From NCBI RefSeq assembly GCF_001592745.1, contig NZ_LUKD01000001.1:2017890-2081889 (forward strand): a stretch of DNA of 64,000 nucleotides, given 5' to 3'. Position numbers and translations under genes: made by a program. Shown here one piece after another: positions 17,735-26,412 of the stretch (positions are counted from its first letter, which is position 1; the number at the start of each line of letters is the position of its first letter). The notes beneath the pieces were generated by a model. The model was not told the origin of the DNA, did not search any database, and saw nothing but the letters and a program-made list of their open reading frames with translations. Source of the stretch: Bdellovibrio bacteriovorus. GTDB taxonomy: Bacteria; Bdellovibrionota; Bdellovibrionia; Bdellovibrionales; Bdellovibrionaceae.

Positions 17735-18172
17735 ATGGTTACAAAGATTGAAAAAACAATCTCCCTTAAAGCTCCGCGCGAAGATATTTGGCGGGCCCTT
17801 ACCAAGAAGAATGAACTCTCTCAATGGTGGAATGAAGGTGTGATCCTTCAGCCTGATATCGGTGGTATCTTTCAAGAGCCCTGGATTGATAGCGAAGGTC
17901 AAAAACACCTGGCGTCGGGACGTGTTGTTTATTCCCGCGAAAACCACGATATTGTTTTTACCTGGCATGAACACGAATGGCGCCCGGAATGGGAAACTGA
18001 ATGTATGCTGAAGATCGAAGACAAAGGCGAAGAGCGGACGGTGACCTTACAACATTATGGTTGGGAACACTTTCCCGATGCACAACGCGAATCCTTACAG
18101 AAAGAATTCGACGTCGTGTGGGATATCCATCTTAAAGATTTAAAAAAATATATCGAATCAGGTCCTCATTAA
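17735..18172 (+). CDS. SRPBCC (AHSA1/START-like) domain protein
   Basis: The 145-residue product has the AHSA1-type fold: it opens with IEKTISLKAPREDIWRALT, continues with WWNEGVILQPDIGG and ends with a long helix, the elements lining a hydrophobic ligand pocket. Family members bind lipids or small hydrophobics or act as Hsp90-activator-like proteins. I chose ATG 17735 because GAGG lies five bases upstream; a GTG at 17729 would add two residues. The terminator stem overlaps the stop codon. Confidence 0.8.
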   Translation: MVTKIEKTISLKAPREDIWRALTKKNELSQWWNEGVILQPDIGGIFQEPWIDSEGQKHLASGRVVYSRENHDIVFTWHEHEWRPEWETECMLKIEDKGEERTVTLQHYGWEHFPDAQRESLQKEFDVVWDIHLKDLKKYIESGPH

Positions 18173-18184
18173 GAGGACCTTTCT
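18160..18184. terminator. terminator overlapping the SRPBCC stop codon
   Basis: AGGTCCTC (18160-18167) pairs with GAGGACCT (18173-18180), followed by TTCTTT. The TAA stop of the upstream gene lies in the loop. The convergent minus-strand gene ends at 18185, so the hairpin may serve both. Confidence 0.7.
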
Positions 18185-18553
18185 TTAGAAGCAGTTATAG
18201 CGCGGAGCTTTGCCGGATTCTTCGATAGAAGCGCAAGCCACGTGGCCTCGGCGAACGGTCACATCGTCAAACTGCTCTTCTGATTTCGGAGAAAATGACA
18301 GATAGAGCTCTTCGGCGATCTCACCAGTAATGCCGCCTTCTGAGCTCATGCAATAGACTTGTTTATTCTTATGAAGCGCACAAGACACATTCGCCGAAAC
18401 TAGAAGAACCCCATCGCCGGCATTTTGTGGAGACTCCATAGTTGCTAAGAATCCAAAAAGCAATCCGCCCTTAGCGGGATCTGTTATTTTCAGTTCGGCA
18501 TGGGCTTGAAGAGTCAGGACCAGGGTCGCGATAGTAAGTACGATCTTTTTCAT
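18185..18553 (-). CDS. small secreted hypothetical protein
   Basis: The 122-residue product has a clear signal peptide (MKKIVLTIATLVLTLQAHA, cleavage after residue 19). The mature protein of about 100 residues has four cysteines, probably forming two disulfides, and alternating hydrophobic segments. A GGAG ribosome-binding site precedes the start. I do not recognise a family. A 240-nt gap with no evident gene follows toward 18794. Confidence 0.7.
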   Translation of the reverse strand: MKKIVLTIATLVLTLQAHAELKITDPAKGGLLFGFLATMESPQNAGDGVLLVSANVSCALHKNKQVYCMSSEGGITGEIAEELYLSFSPKSEEQFDDVTVRRGHVACASIEESGKAPRYNCF

Positions 18554-18793
18554 AAAAAACTCCTTATTTATAAATGTTCATGTGGTTTCTATAGCTACAC
18601 CCGTGCCATTCAGGGGGCTGTTTGCGAAATTTTCCAAAACACCTTTCAGTGTCAGAAGCTTAGACAGTCTTGAAAATAGCGCTCCAAGAATGTCATTATG
18701 AAAAGGCGATGTGATGGAACAGTTTTTCCAGTCATCAAGAATATTTGCGGCATGATTTCGAAAAGTTCTGCATACTTTTATTAAGAGGTTCTT

Positions 18794-19195
18794 ATGAACG
18801 CGTTAAGGTATTGGATGGCAGGGGTTTTGGTGAGTTTGTCTTGCTCGATGGCGTCGGCCGCCACTCCGGCATTGTGCGGTGGTCTTCAGTTACCCAAAGA
18901 GGCTTATAAGGCCTGCTTGAAAAGCCAGCTCCCTTTAGATGGTTTGTATGCTTGTGCGAAAAGCTTTAATCGCAATGATGTGATCGCCCAGTGTGTTTCC
19001 AGCAATCAACCGACGGATGTCATTTATACCTGTGGGCAGATCAATCATATTGAAACCCAAAAGAAATGCCTTGCGGGAAATAAAACTTCCGAACAGCTCG
19101 TGAAATGCATGATCTCTAATAACAACATCAAACGATTAGATTCTTGTGTTGGGAATTCATCCGCAAAATCAGTGAGTCCTGAGGGCCAGCACTAA
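18794..19195 (+). CDS. secreted cysteine-repeat protein (13-residue period)
   Basis: The 133-residue product has a signal peptide (cleavage near ASA, residue 22) and a mature region in which eight cysteines recur every 13 residues, with one 12-residue spacing: CGGLQ.., CLKSQ.., CAKSF.., CVSSN.., CGQIN.., CLAGN.., CMISN.., CVGNS... Within a unit the pattern is C-x-x-S/G, then an acidic residue and a hydrophobic pair, suggesting short helices stacked as a disulfide-bonded solenoid. I know no named family with this spacing. It is a single gene with AAGAGG upstream and a strong terminator behind. Confidence 0.75.
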   Translation: MNALRYWMAGVLVSLSCSMASAATPALCGGLQLPKEAYKACLKSQLPLDGLYACAKSFNRNDVIAQCVSSNQPTDVIYTCGQINHIETQKKCLAGNKTSEQLVKCMISNNNIKRLDSCVGNSSAKSVSPEGQH

Positions 19196-19196
19196 T

Positions 19197-19230
19197 AAAA
19201 AAAGCGCTGCTTTGTGGGCAGCGCTTTTAA
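19197..19230. terminator. strong bidirectional terminator
   Basis: AAAAGCGCTGC and GCAGCGCTTTT form an 11-bp perfect stem with a seven-base loop, with A-rich and T-rich flanks. It separates the cysteine-repeat gene from the convergent gene ending at 19252. Confidence 0.92.
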
Positions 19231-19251
19231 ATTCTTTTTAAAATTTTAAAA

Positions 19252-19764
19252 CTACTTCGAACTTTCTTTGATGAACAAAGTCAGATAGTGGCGAACCATG
19301 TATTCCAGTTTCACAGGCAAACCTTGGTACATCCACACAAGCTCGCCGAATGCACCCCATTTCGCTTCAACAATATGCTCGTCCATAACGTTCGTCGCTG
19401 TTTGTTGAGCTTCTGTAGAACCCGGAGTTGGAATGTAGTTCGTTCCAATAAAATTGAAACGAATGCTGATTTGTCCCGGCGCTTTTAAAGAGAAGATCAT
19501 TTTAAAGCCGTTACGGAACAGCATGAAGTCGGCGTGAGTTTTCGCGATACCGTAAATTTTGATACGACCCAAAGCCGAAGGTTTCAACTCGTTGAATGAA
19601 GTGGAGGCGTCAACAAATTCAGTTTTTAGCTCTAGCAGGAATTGAATGCTTTCGTTGATCAGAATTTTTTCTGAATCAAATCCGAAGCTCATATCCACGA
19701 GGCCAGACTCTTCCATTTGTTGTTCAGCTTTCACAAGTTCTTTAATCCAGCTGATTTTTTCCAT
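19252..19764 (-). CDS. hypothetical cytoplasmic protein
   Basis: The 170-residue protein starts with GGGAGG ten bases upstream. It has no signal peptide or membrane segment and reads as an N-terminal helix followed by an alpha/beta domain with several beta-strands (GRIKIYGIAKTHADFMLF). The composition is normal for a conserved cytosolic protein. I recognise no family, and the neighbours give no clue because it is flanked by terminators on both sides. Confidence 0.72.
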   Translation of the reverse strand: MEKISWIKELVKAEQQMEESGLVDMSFGFDSEKILINESIQFLLELKTEFVDASTSFNELKPSALGRIKIYGIAKTHADFMLFRNGFKMIFSLKAPGQISIRFNFIGTNYIPTPGSTEAQQTATNVMDEHIVEAKWGAFGELVWMYQGLPVKLEYMVRHYLTLFIKESSK

Positions 19765-19887
19765 GAACCCTCCCGGTTGACAGCATAACGCAGCATCCTC
19801 GCCGCTAGTTGTCGATTACTTTAATAATTTCGAGGGCCTGGGTCTTTGTCAAGACTGGTAAGTTTGGCTCGGCGCGAAAGGGGGACT

Positions 19888-19926
19888 CCCATCGCCCGAG
19901 GAGGGGGATCCTTTGTGGGCGATGGG
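19888..19926. other. long perfect hairpin in intergenic region
   Basis: CCCATCGCCC (19888-19897) and GGGCGATGGG (19917-19926) form a perfect 10-bp stem around a 19-nt G-rich loop, followed on the plus strand by GCTTTTC. A second stem, TTCAGC with GCTGAA, lies just to its right. It may terminate the large gene ending at 19972 or be a structured RNA. Confidence 0.55.
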
Positions 19927-19971
19927 GCTTTTCAGCACTCATTAGTAAGACGCTGAAGAGCCTAAAGAGGG

Positions 19972-22914
19972 TTAAAACCCAGTGATCTGAAGGGCGCTTC
20001 CGATGACTCCCTCAGAACCGGCGGGGGTGTTGAAAGCCACGTAATATCCGACGACTAAGCTCACGGGGATGACGTAGCCCAAAGTGGTTTCTAATTTAAG
20101 TTCCACCCCCGAACTCCAATACCAACGTTTCATGTCGGTAGTTTCATAGACGGAGCGAACATCGTTCACAAAAAGTCCATCCGCAGCGGCACCATCGGCA
20201 ATAACGGCTGCTGAAAGACGACGCAAGAAAAGAGGATCCGTTCCTGAACCGCGATAAAAATCCATCACGGGCAAGCGGTATTCTGCATTCACTACCGCCA
20301 GGTTTTTTCCGAACAGCTGACCTCGTTTGTAACCGCGCAAAATATATTGGGGCAGAGGACTGTCTGGAACGAAGACCAAAGGCTCCGTCGCGACACCGTA
20401 AACCGCAGAAACTCGATCTGGCGTGTACACACCATTCGTTCGTAACATCAAGGCGTGATGTTTCGGCAAATAGTGAGACAGATAAATTTCTCCACCGGCT
20501 AAAAACTGCGTGTGGCTTAAGTATCCATCTTGAGCGATGTAATCATAAGCTCCCAGGTAAGCGCCGCCGCCACTTTCCGGAGAAATCTGCGCGCCCGCTT
20601 TTGAATAGTTCGCGTGACTCAACATCGCATAGGGGCCGGTGCGTTTGGTGTTTGTATTTACGGTTTCGCGTTCAAGATATTGCCAGCCGATTTGCAAATT
20701 CGTGTATTTTGAAACCCAGAACATACTTGGTAAGACTGCGGCGGCAAGACCGTAGTCATTCAGCTCATTAGATACAGTGCCTAAGTAAGAACTGCGTTTG
20801 TAAGCCAAAGCCGTCCAGGGAAGAGCCGTGGTTTGATTCAAATAAGTTCCCACAAGACTTCCACGGTTAAGCCCCGTGTCCCACGACCCAATGAGTGTAT
20901 AGCTGTGTTTTTTCAGGGGATCAAAACCCGAAGTCTGCGCTGTCAGGATGATGCCGGTTTCGCTGGAAGAACCTGACACAAAAGGCATCCAGTACTGAGG
21001 CCACAGGTAACCATAAGGAGAATAATCTTCAAGCGTTGATTGGTTTAAAGCGGCACGAGCCTCTTCGATCTTTTTTTCATCAGGTTTTACTTCAGGATAA
21101 CGATCCGCCATCAAACCTTTGATTTCGGGAAGTTCGGAAGGCGCATTTCTCCACTCTTCCGACTTGATTGCGACAACCTTGGGGCCTTGGGATGTCATAT
21201 GAGTCGCAAAAATATCTTTACTGAGAGGATCAAAATCGGCTGTAAAAAATGCCGTCAACGTATTTGAAACCGGGCGCGCTTTTTTAAGATCATTGTCGGC
21301 AAGATAAAGATTCAAAACACCACTTTGCCCGGAAGTGAAAAGCAGACCCTCAGGTGTTTTCTTTGCGAAACGAATATTTTTATATTCCGGGAATAGAAGC
21401 TCTGATTTTTGCGACGACAGAGAATAGCTATAAAGATGTTCTGACCCATCCACTTTGCGCAAAGAGAATAAAAGAAGATCCTGATTCCAGAACAGGGGAT
21501 AAGAGATTCTTTCTTGCAGTTCCGGAGAGTAAACAATCTCTTCTTTCCAAGTGCCTTGAGTGTCTTTTAAAATTCCTAAGTGAGTTTTCCCACCATCTAA
21601 TTTTACAAAGACAATGGCTAAGCCATCGGGGGCGACGGAAGGCTCTCTTCCCCGAAGTTTCTGTGTCAGGCGTGTGGTTTTTTTGTGAACCAGATCGTAA
21701 ACATGCAAATCAGAAAAACGCTCGATGCGATTCACATAGTCGATCTTGTCATAGACGATTTTTTCCGAATTCGGAAACCAACTGACTCTTTGGATACTGC
21801 CGGTAGGAGGTCCATCTCGCGGAGAGGCCGGTTCAAATTCCTGATTGAATTTTTCAACCGTATCCGAGCTTTGTGCATCCAAAAAGCTTTGTGAATCGTT
21901 CGCGCGAGTGATGATTTTCACGGAACGGGAGCTGGCATCGTCTTCAGTCACAACCGCCAGGTGTTTTCCATCCGGGGAAATAGACGGGGCGGTCACAGAG
22001 ACAAAATTATTTTTCGGAATTACGACTTGAGTGATTTTGCCTTCGCGAATGGTTTTTAGCTGTGTCTGCGCGCGAATGACGACTTCATCCAGCATCTGAT
22101 TGTATTGGGCCGTGTAGTTCATTCCTAAAATTTCTTTGGCCGGAGTTTCGATGAAATAAGGAACCCGGCCCCCTTGGCGCTCGTTCAGGTCTTTGGCGAC
22201 GTGAAGACCGTGCTCAGTGAACATCTGACTCCACATAAGGGAGCCAAACAAATAAGCTCGCATGCCTTCGGGCCAAGTGGGAATGTACTCGTTGGCTTCG
22301 GCAATGTCGTAAGAGTAAAAAGTTTTGTCTTCGACCATCGCGCGAATCGTCGCATCTTGATAAAAGGATCGCAGGCGGCCGTGGTTTCCTAAGCGCGTTT
22401 CCATTTCAACCGCCACGCCTTCCTTCCACCATGTTGGCAAAAGAATATTCGGTGCGATGATATTTCCAAAAACGAAACGCAAAGGTTTCATGATTCCATT
22501 GGCGGGTTCAAAATTGAGAATGTGAGTGTATTCATGGGCAAGAAGTTCAAAGGCCCAGTCACCCGTGTCAGCCAAGCTCTCTTCCGGGCCCGGCAAAACG
22601 GGGTAAGCCATAATGTGAGGGTAGGGAATGCGAGTGGCATATCCATTTGTGACGTCAGTTTTATCGTTTATAATAACGATGGTTTTTTCGGGCAGAGAGT
22701 GAAAATAAGAGCGGAGTTCGGCGTAGGCTTTTTCCAGTTTTTCGGCGTAAAGAAGACCAAGGTCCTGCTGCTTGGCATTAAAGATGATTTCAAAATGAGG
22801 AGTCTTCAGAGTCTTCCACTTTAATTCAGGCGGAACCTCAAGTTGTGCGAACGCTGAGAGAGGAAAAAGAAAAATGAAAGAGAACCAAAGATGTAAAACA
22901 CGCCGTCTGTGCAT
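19972..22914 (-). CDS. secreted gluzincin-like protease fused to TolB-type propeller and outer-membrane barrel
   Basis: The 980-residue protein has a signal peptide (residues 1-23). Next is a zinc-metallopeptidase domain with HEYTH at 127-131 and a probable third ligand Glu165 in WWKEG. A beta-propeller of TolB/WD40-like repeats covers roughly 290-600 (APSISPDGKHLAVV, PSVAPDGLAIVFV). The C-terminal 330 residues alternate aromatic and polar residues with many glycines and end in phenylalanine, as in surface-antigen/BamA-like outer-membrane beta-barrels. The arrangement predicts an outer-membrane protein with a periplasmic or surface protease module. It is a single gene with a weak AAGAGA ribosome-binding site. 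Confidence 0.82.
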   Translation of the reverse strand: MHRRRVLHLWFSFIFLFPLSAFAQLEVPPELKWKTLKTPHFEIIFNAKQQDLGLLYAEKLEKAYAELRSYFHSLPEKTIVIINDKTDVTNGYATRIPYPHIMAYPVLPGPEESLADTGDWAFELLAHEYTHILNFEPANGIMKPLRFVFGNIIAPNILLPTWWKEGVAVEMETRLGNHGRLRSFYQDATIRAMVEDKTFYSYDIAEANEYIPTWPEGMRAYLFGSLMWSQMFTEHGLHVAKDLNERQGGRVPYFIETPAKEILGMNYTAQYNQMLDEVVIRAQTQLKTIREGKITQVVIPKNNFVSVTAPSISPDGKHLAVVTEDDASSRSVKIITRANDSQSFLDAQSSDTVEKFNQEFEPASPRDGPPTGSIQRVSWFPNSEKIVYDKIDYVNRIERFSDLHVYDLVHKKTTRLTQKLRGREPSVAPDGLAIVFVKLDGGKTHLGILKDTQGTWKEEIVYSPELQERISYPLFWNQDLLLFSLRKVDGSEHLYSYSLSSQKSELLFPEYKNIRFAKKTPEGLLFTSGQSGVLNLYLADNDLKKARPVSNTLTAFFTADFDPLSKDIFATHMTSQGPKVVAIKSEEWRNAPSELPEIKGLMADRYPEVKPDEKKIEEARAALNQSTLEDYSPYGYLWPQYWMPFVSGSSSETGIILTAQTSGFDPLKKHSYTLIGSWDTGLNRGSLVGTYLNQTTALPWTALAYKRSSYLGTVSNELNDYGLAAAVLPSMFWVSKYTNLQIGWQYLERETVNTNTKRTGPYAMLSHANYSKAGAQISPESGGGAYLGAYDYIAQDGYLSHTQFLAGGEIYLSHYLPKHHALMLRTNGVYTPDRVSAVYGVATEPLVFVPDSPLPQYILRGYKRGQLFGKNLAVVNAEYRLPVMDFYRGSGTDPLFLRRLSAAVIADGAAADGLFVNDVRSVYETTDMKRWYWSSGVELKLETTLGYVIPVSLVVGYYVAFNTPAGSEGVIGSALQITGF

Positions 22915-23034
22915 AAAGTCTCTTAGCCGTACAGCAACACAATATCATTTAGGAAATCTAAGGTTTGACAATGAGCCGCTATAAATTAAAGTTTTTATCT
23001 AATGATAACTATTGGATCTTCATAGGAGGACATC

Positions 23035-23541
23035 ATGTTTCGTAAATTAGCTCTTGGTCTTGTTGCCTGCGCGGTTGTTGCTGGTTGTAAAGGAAAACAA
23101 ACTCAATCGGATCAATCCATTGAAACTTTGCCTGCAGGCGGCCAATCTACTGCCATTGACTCATCACCACTTAGTTATGATCCAATGGGTTCTGACTCTG
23201 GAAAAATTGCGGGTCTAGAAACTGTTCACTTCGGTTACGATAAATCGAGCTTGGATGCGGCTTCTAAAAAAGTGATCGCTTCTAACGTTGAGTGGATGAA
23301 ATCAAACCCAGGCGTGAAAGTTCAAATCGAAGGTCACTGTGACAACCGCGGTACTATCGAGTACAATGTGGCTCTAGGTGAAAGACGCGCTAACGCAGTG
23401 AAAGCTTATATGGTAAGCTTGGGTATTGCTGGCGATCGTTTGAGCGTTATCAGCTACGGTAAAGAAAAACCACTTGATATGGGTGACACTGAAGCAGCTT
23501 GGGCGAAAAACCGCCGTGCGAACTTTGTTCCTGCTCAGTAA
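23035..23541 (+). CDS. pal: peptidoglycan-associated lipoprotein Pal
   Basis: Pal anchors the outer membrane to peptidoglycan as part of the Tol-Pal system needed for envelope constriction at division. The 168-residue product has a lipobox VVAGC (Cys18), a flexible linker and an OmpA-like peptidoglycan-binding domain with VHFGYDKSSLDAASKKVI, IEGHCDNRGTIEYNVALGER, ending SYGKEKPLD...NRRANF. AGGAGG lies seven bases before the ATG. It heads an operon with two further envelope lipoproteins. Confidence 0.95.
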   Translation: MFRKLALGLVACAVVAGCKGKQTQSDQSIETLPAGGQSTAIDSSPLSYDPMGSDSGKIAGLETVHFGYDKSSLDAASKKVIASNVEWMKSNPGVKVQIEGHCDNRGTIEYNVALGERRANAVKAYMVSLGIAGDRLSVISYGKEKPLDMGDTEAAWAKNRRANFVPAQ

Positions 23542-23563
23542 TTTAAGTTAAGAAAGGTGTGCA

Positions 23564-23875
23564 GTGAGACTACAGAGACTTTTCATCGGAGTTCTACTTT
23601 TTACGGTGATTGTCAGCTGTCAAACAGTCCCTGCACCCGTTGAGGATTATTCCCTCGCAAGAGCTGCACTAGATGCGGCTCGTTCTGTTCAAGCGGCCCG
23701 CCATTCCCCAGGTTATTGGCATCAAGCTGAAGAAGCTTATCGCAAAGGCCGTATCTATTTTGAAGATCGTGATTATTCGAAAGCTAAAGAACAATTTGTG
23801 CGCGCACGTGTTTCTGCAGAAAAAGCAGAAAACTCAGCACGATTGATTCGTCAAAGAACAGGAGATGTTCTATGA
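23564..23875 (+). CDS. DUF4398-like lipoprotein
   Basis: The 103-residue product has a lipobox TVIVSC (Cys19) and a short helical domain beginning DYSLARAALDAARSVQAARH, a pattern of the DUF4398 family often found beside OmpA/Pal-type genes. The start is GTG at 23564 with AAAGG upstream. It lies 22 nt after pal and overlaps the CpoB-like gene by 4 nt, so it is probably a Tol-Pal-associated envelope factor. Confidence 0.7.
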   Translation: MRLQRLFIGVLLFTVIVSCQTVPAPVEDYSLARAALDAARSVQAARHSPGYWHQAEEAYRKGRIYFEDRDYSKAKEQFVRARVSAEKAENSARLIRQRTGDVL

Positions 23876-24546
23876 AGAAAATCCTAGTGGCTCTTGTTGC
23901 CACTCCTCTATTTCTGACTGGTTGTTTGAAAACGCGTAACGAAGTTCGTGAAACTGAACAACGCCAAGTCATGCAGCAACAAGTAACGACACTGCAAAGA
24001 AGCAATGCGGATGTTTCAAACCGCTTTGCCGACATCGAAGAACAAATGAGAAGTCTGAATGGCCGTGTGGACGTGGTTGAAAACCGTGTCGGCCAAGGAA
24101 ACTCGGGCATAGAAAATGCCGTTAGAAACACACAACAACAAAATCAAGACTTAAACCAAAAAGTCACGCTTCTTCAAGAGGCTCTGACGAAAATGGAAAA
24201 AGACATTTACACTTTGAATGCTGAAATCCAATCATTGAAGGCCGAACGAGTTGCTGGCCAGGCAGAAAGATCTGCGAAGCAAGCCAAGAAAAATGTTTAT
24301 GAAGTCGGTGAAGAATTCTTCAATAAAAAAGACTGGAAACAGGCTATCTTAAACTACCAAAAATACCGTGACGACAATCCGAAAGGGTCTAAGTTCGCGG
24401 ATGCGACTTATAAAATCGGTGTGTCCTTCCAAGAGTTGGGCATGAAAGATGAAGCAAAAACTTTTTACGACGAAGTGGTCAGCAAGTTTCCTAAATCAGA
24501 TGAAGCTCGTCGTTCTAAAACTCGCTTGAAGGGTTTAAAAAAATAA
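23872..24546 (+). CDS. CpoB/YbgF-like TPR lipoprotein
   Basis: CpoB proteins coordinate outer-membrane constriction with peptidoglycan synthesis and bind TolA. The 224-residue product has a lipobox LFLTGC (Cys18; most CpoB proteins are soluble periplasmic), an N-terminal coiled coil (about 25-130) and two to three C-terminal TPR units (YEVGEEFFNKKDWKQAILNY; KIGVSFQELGMKDEAKTFYD). It overlaps the preceding lipoprotein gene by 4 nt and the operon starts with pal. tsaD follows 4 nt later. Confidence 0.82.
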   Translation: MKKILVALVATPLFLTGCLKTRNEVRETEQRQVMQQQVTTLQRSNADVSNRFADIEEQMRSLNGRVDVVENRVGQGNSGIENAVRNTQQQNQDLNQKVTLLQEALTKMEKDIYTLNAEIQSLKAERVAGQAERSAKQAKKNVYEVGEEFFNKKDWKQAILNYQKYRDDNPKGSKFADATYKIGVSFQELGMKDEAKTFYDEVVSKFPKSDEARRSKTRLKGLKK

Positions 24547-24550
24547 ATTC

Positions 24551-25588
24551 GTGATTGAACGTGTATTAGCCATTGAAACCAGCTGTGATGACACTTCCGT
24601 AGCGATCGTAGATCGCAGTGGTTGGGTGCACTCTGTTGTCGCGGCTTCTCAAGATTTAGAACACGAAATCTATGGCGGTATCGTTCCTGAAATCGCGGCT
24701 AGAAATCACTCCATCGCTCTGATTCCCTTGATTGAAGAGGCTTTTAAAAAAGCCGGAATGACTTGGAAAGACGTGCAGGGAATTGCCGTCACCAATCGTC
24801 CTGGTCTGATTGGCGCCTTAATTGTGGGGCTTGTGACGGCGAAATCCTTGTCGCAGGCAAAAGGTCTTCCATTTCTAGGGGTGAATCACCTAGAAGGTCA
24901 CTTGTTAGCGCCTTTCTTGCGTGATTCTCAATATGCTCCCCCTGAAGACTTCGGATATCCTTACGTAGGATTAGCCATCAGTGGTGGTCACACCAGTCTT
25001 TATCAAATCAAAGGTTTGGGTGATTACAAAGTTCTGGGCGCAACGAAAGACGATGCAGCCGGGGAGTGTTTTGATAAATTTGCGAAGATGGCGGGTCTGG
25101 GTTTTCCAGGCGGTGTGCGTATCGATCAAATGGCAAAAACCGGAAACCCCCATGCTTTTGAATTTCCTCGCAGCATGATTCATGACGAAACTTTCGATAT
25201 GAGCTTTTCCGGCTTAAAGTCATCGGGTCAGCGCATGTTGGAACAATTAGGACCAGAACTAGTGCAAGAGCAGCTTCCTGATCTTTGTGCTTCTTTCCAA
25301 GAAGCCATTGTCGATGTTCTTATTGCTAAATTAGATCGAGCGGCCAAAGTATTTAGATCTAAGCGCGTGATCTTAACTGGCGGCGTGAGTGCGAACTCTC
25401 GTCTGCGCGCACGTGCAGAAGAATGGGCCGCGAAGAAAGGTCTGACCCTCGTAGTTCCACCAATCCGCTATTGCACGGATAATGCCGCAATGATCGGGTA
25501 TGCCGGCGTTCTAAGAATGAATGCCGGGGAATTTTCCAACATCGACCTCGGACCTTCACCACAAGTTTTGACAACGGATTTTAGATGA
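24551..25588 (+). CDS. tsaD: tRNA N6-adenosine threonylcarbamoyltransferase TsaD
   Basis: TsaD transfers the threonylcarbamoyl group to A37 of ANN-decoding tRNAs, completing the t6A modification. The 345-residue product has the ASKHA start (LAIETSCDDTSVAIV), the metal-binding His113 and His117 in NHLEGH, AISGGHTSLY and GGVSANSRLR. Length is typical. The start is GTG at 24551. It overlaps rsmA by 4 nt. A gene for the t6A-modifying methyltransferase TrmO lies about 24 kb away in this window. Confidence 0.95.
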   Translation: MIERVLAIETSCDDTSVAIVDRSGWVHSVVAASQDLEHEIYGGIVPEIAARNHSIALIPLIEEAFKKAGMTWKDVQGIAVTNRPGLIGALIVGLVTAKSLSQAKGLPFLGVNHLEGHLLAPFLRDSQYAPPEDFGYPYVGLAISGGHTSLYQIKGLGDYKVLGATKDDAAGECFDKFAKMAGLGFPGGVRIDQMAKTGNPHAFEFPRSMIHDETFDMSFSGLKSSGQRMLEQLGPELVQEQLPDLCASFQEAIVDVLIAKLDRAAKVFRSKRVILTGGVSANSRLRARAEEWAAKKGLTLVVPPIRYCTDNAAMIGYAGVLRMNAGEFSNIDLGPSPQVLTTDFR

Positions 25589-26412
25589 GCCAATCAAGAG
25601 AACGCTTAGAGCAAACGCTGCAAGAACTTGGCATTCTTGCCAAAAGATCGTTAGGTCAAAACTTCTTGGTCAGCGATGTCGTCATTGAGCGCATCATCAA
25701 TCAGGTGAAAGAATTCAACCCCGAAGAGCTGATTGAAGTGGGCCCAGGTCCTGGAGCTTTAACTTACTTTTTAAAACAAATGAATGTGCCTTTGACTTTA
25801 ATTGAGCTGGATCGTGTGATTGCGAATTACTGGCGTGAGCAAGGGCAAAATGTCCTTGAAGAAGACGCTCTAAAACTCGATTGGTCGCGCTTCTATTCAG
25901 ACAAAAAAGTCGTTTTCGTCAGCAATCTGCCTTATCAGATTTCTTCAAGCATCGTCATTGAGCGTTCGATGGAAGCTCCGGGTGTTGAGCACATGGTTCT
26001 GATGTTCCAAAAAGAAGTGGCTCAAAGAATCCGTGCCGTGGCGAAGTCAGAGCATTACGGACTTTTAAGTGTTATTGCTCAAGTCTTCTGGAAGACGGAA
26101 ATGGTGACTGAGGCGGGACCGAGGGATTTTTCGCCCCCTCCACGTGTCGCCAGCCGAGTGCTGTGCTTTTCGCGTCTGCAAAGCGAAGTTAAAAATCGCC
26201 AGGCCTTTCTCACTTTTGTTAAAGCCGCCTTTGCCCAACGCCGCAAGCTTTTAAAGAAAAATTTGTCTGGTCTTTTAAGTCAAAAGAAGCTAACTGAAGA
26301 GCAATTGGTGGGCTGGATCACCGGCATGGGTTTTACAGAAACGGCCCGTGCGGAAGAACTCAGCCCCGCGCAGTTTGTGACCTTGTATAAGCACTTTGGA
26401 TTTGAAGCATGA
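25585..26412 (+). CDS. rsmA: 16S rRNA dimethyladenosine transferase RsmA (KsgA)
   Basis: RsmA dimethylates A1518 and A1519 at the 3' end of 16S rRNA. The 275-residue product shows LGQNFLVSD, the SAM site VGPGPGALT, and the catalytic NLPYQISS motif, with the C-terminal helical domain of this family. It overlaps tsaD and smpB by 4 nt each, so the three are translationally coupled. Confidence 0.94.
   Translation: MSQSRERLEQTLQELGILAKRSLGQNFLVSDVVIERIINQVKEFNPEELIEVGPGPGALTYFLKQMNVPLTLIELDRVIANYWREQGQNVLEEDALKLDWSRFYSDKKVVFVSNLPYQISSSIVIERSMEAPGVEHMVLMFQKEVAQRIRAVAKSEHYGLLSVIAQVFWKTEMVTEAGPRDFSPPPRVASRVLCFSRLQSEVKNRQAFLTFVKAAFAQRRKLLKKNLSGLLSQKKLTEEQLVGWITGMGFTETARAEELSPAQFVTLYKHFGFEA

Noticed and set aside
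22985-23020. TAAAGTTT upstream of pal as a FliA -35
   Set aside because: The sequence 11-12 nt downstream has no CCGATAA-like box.
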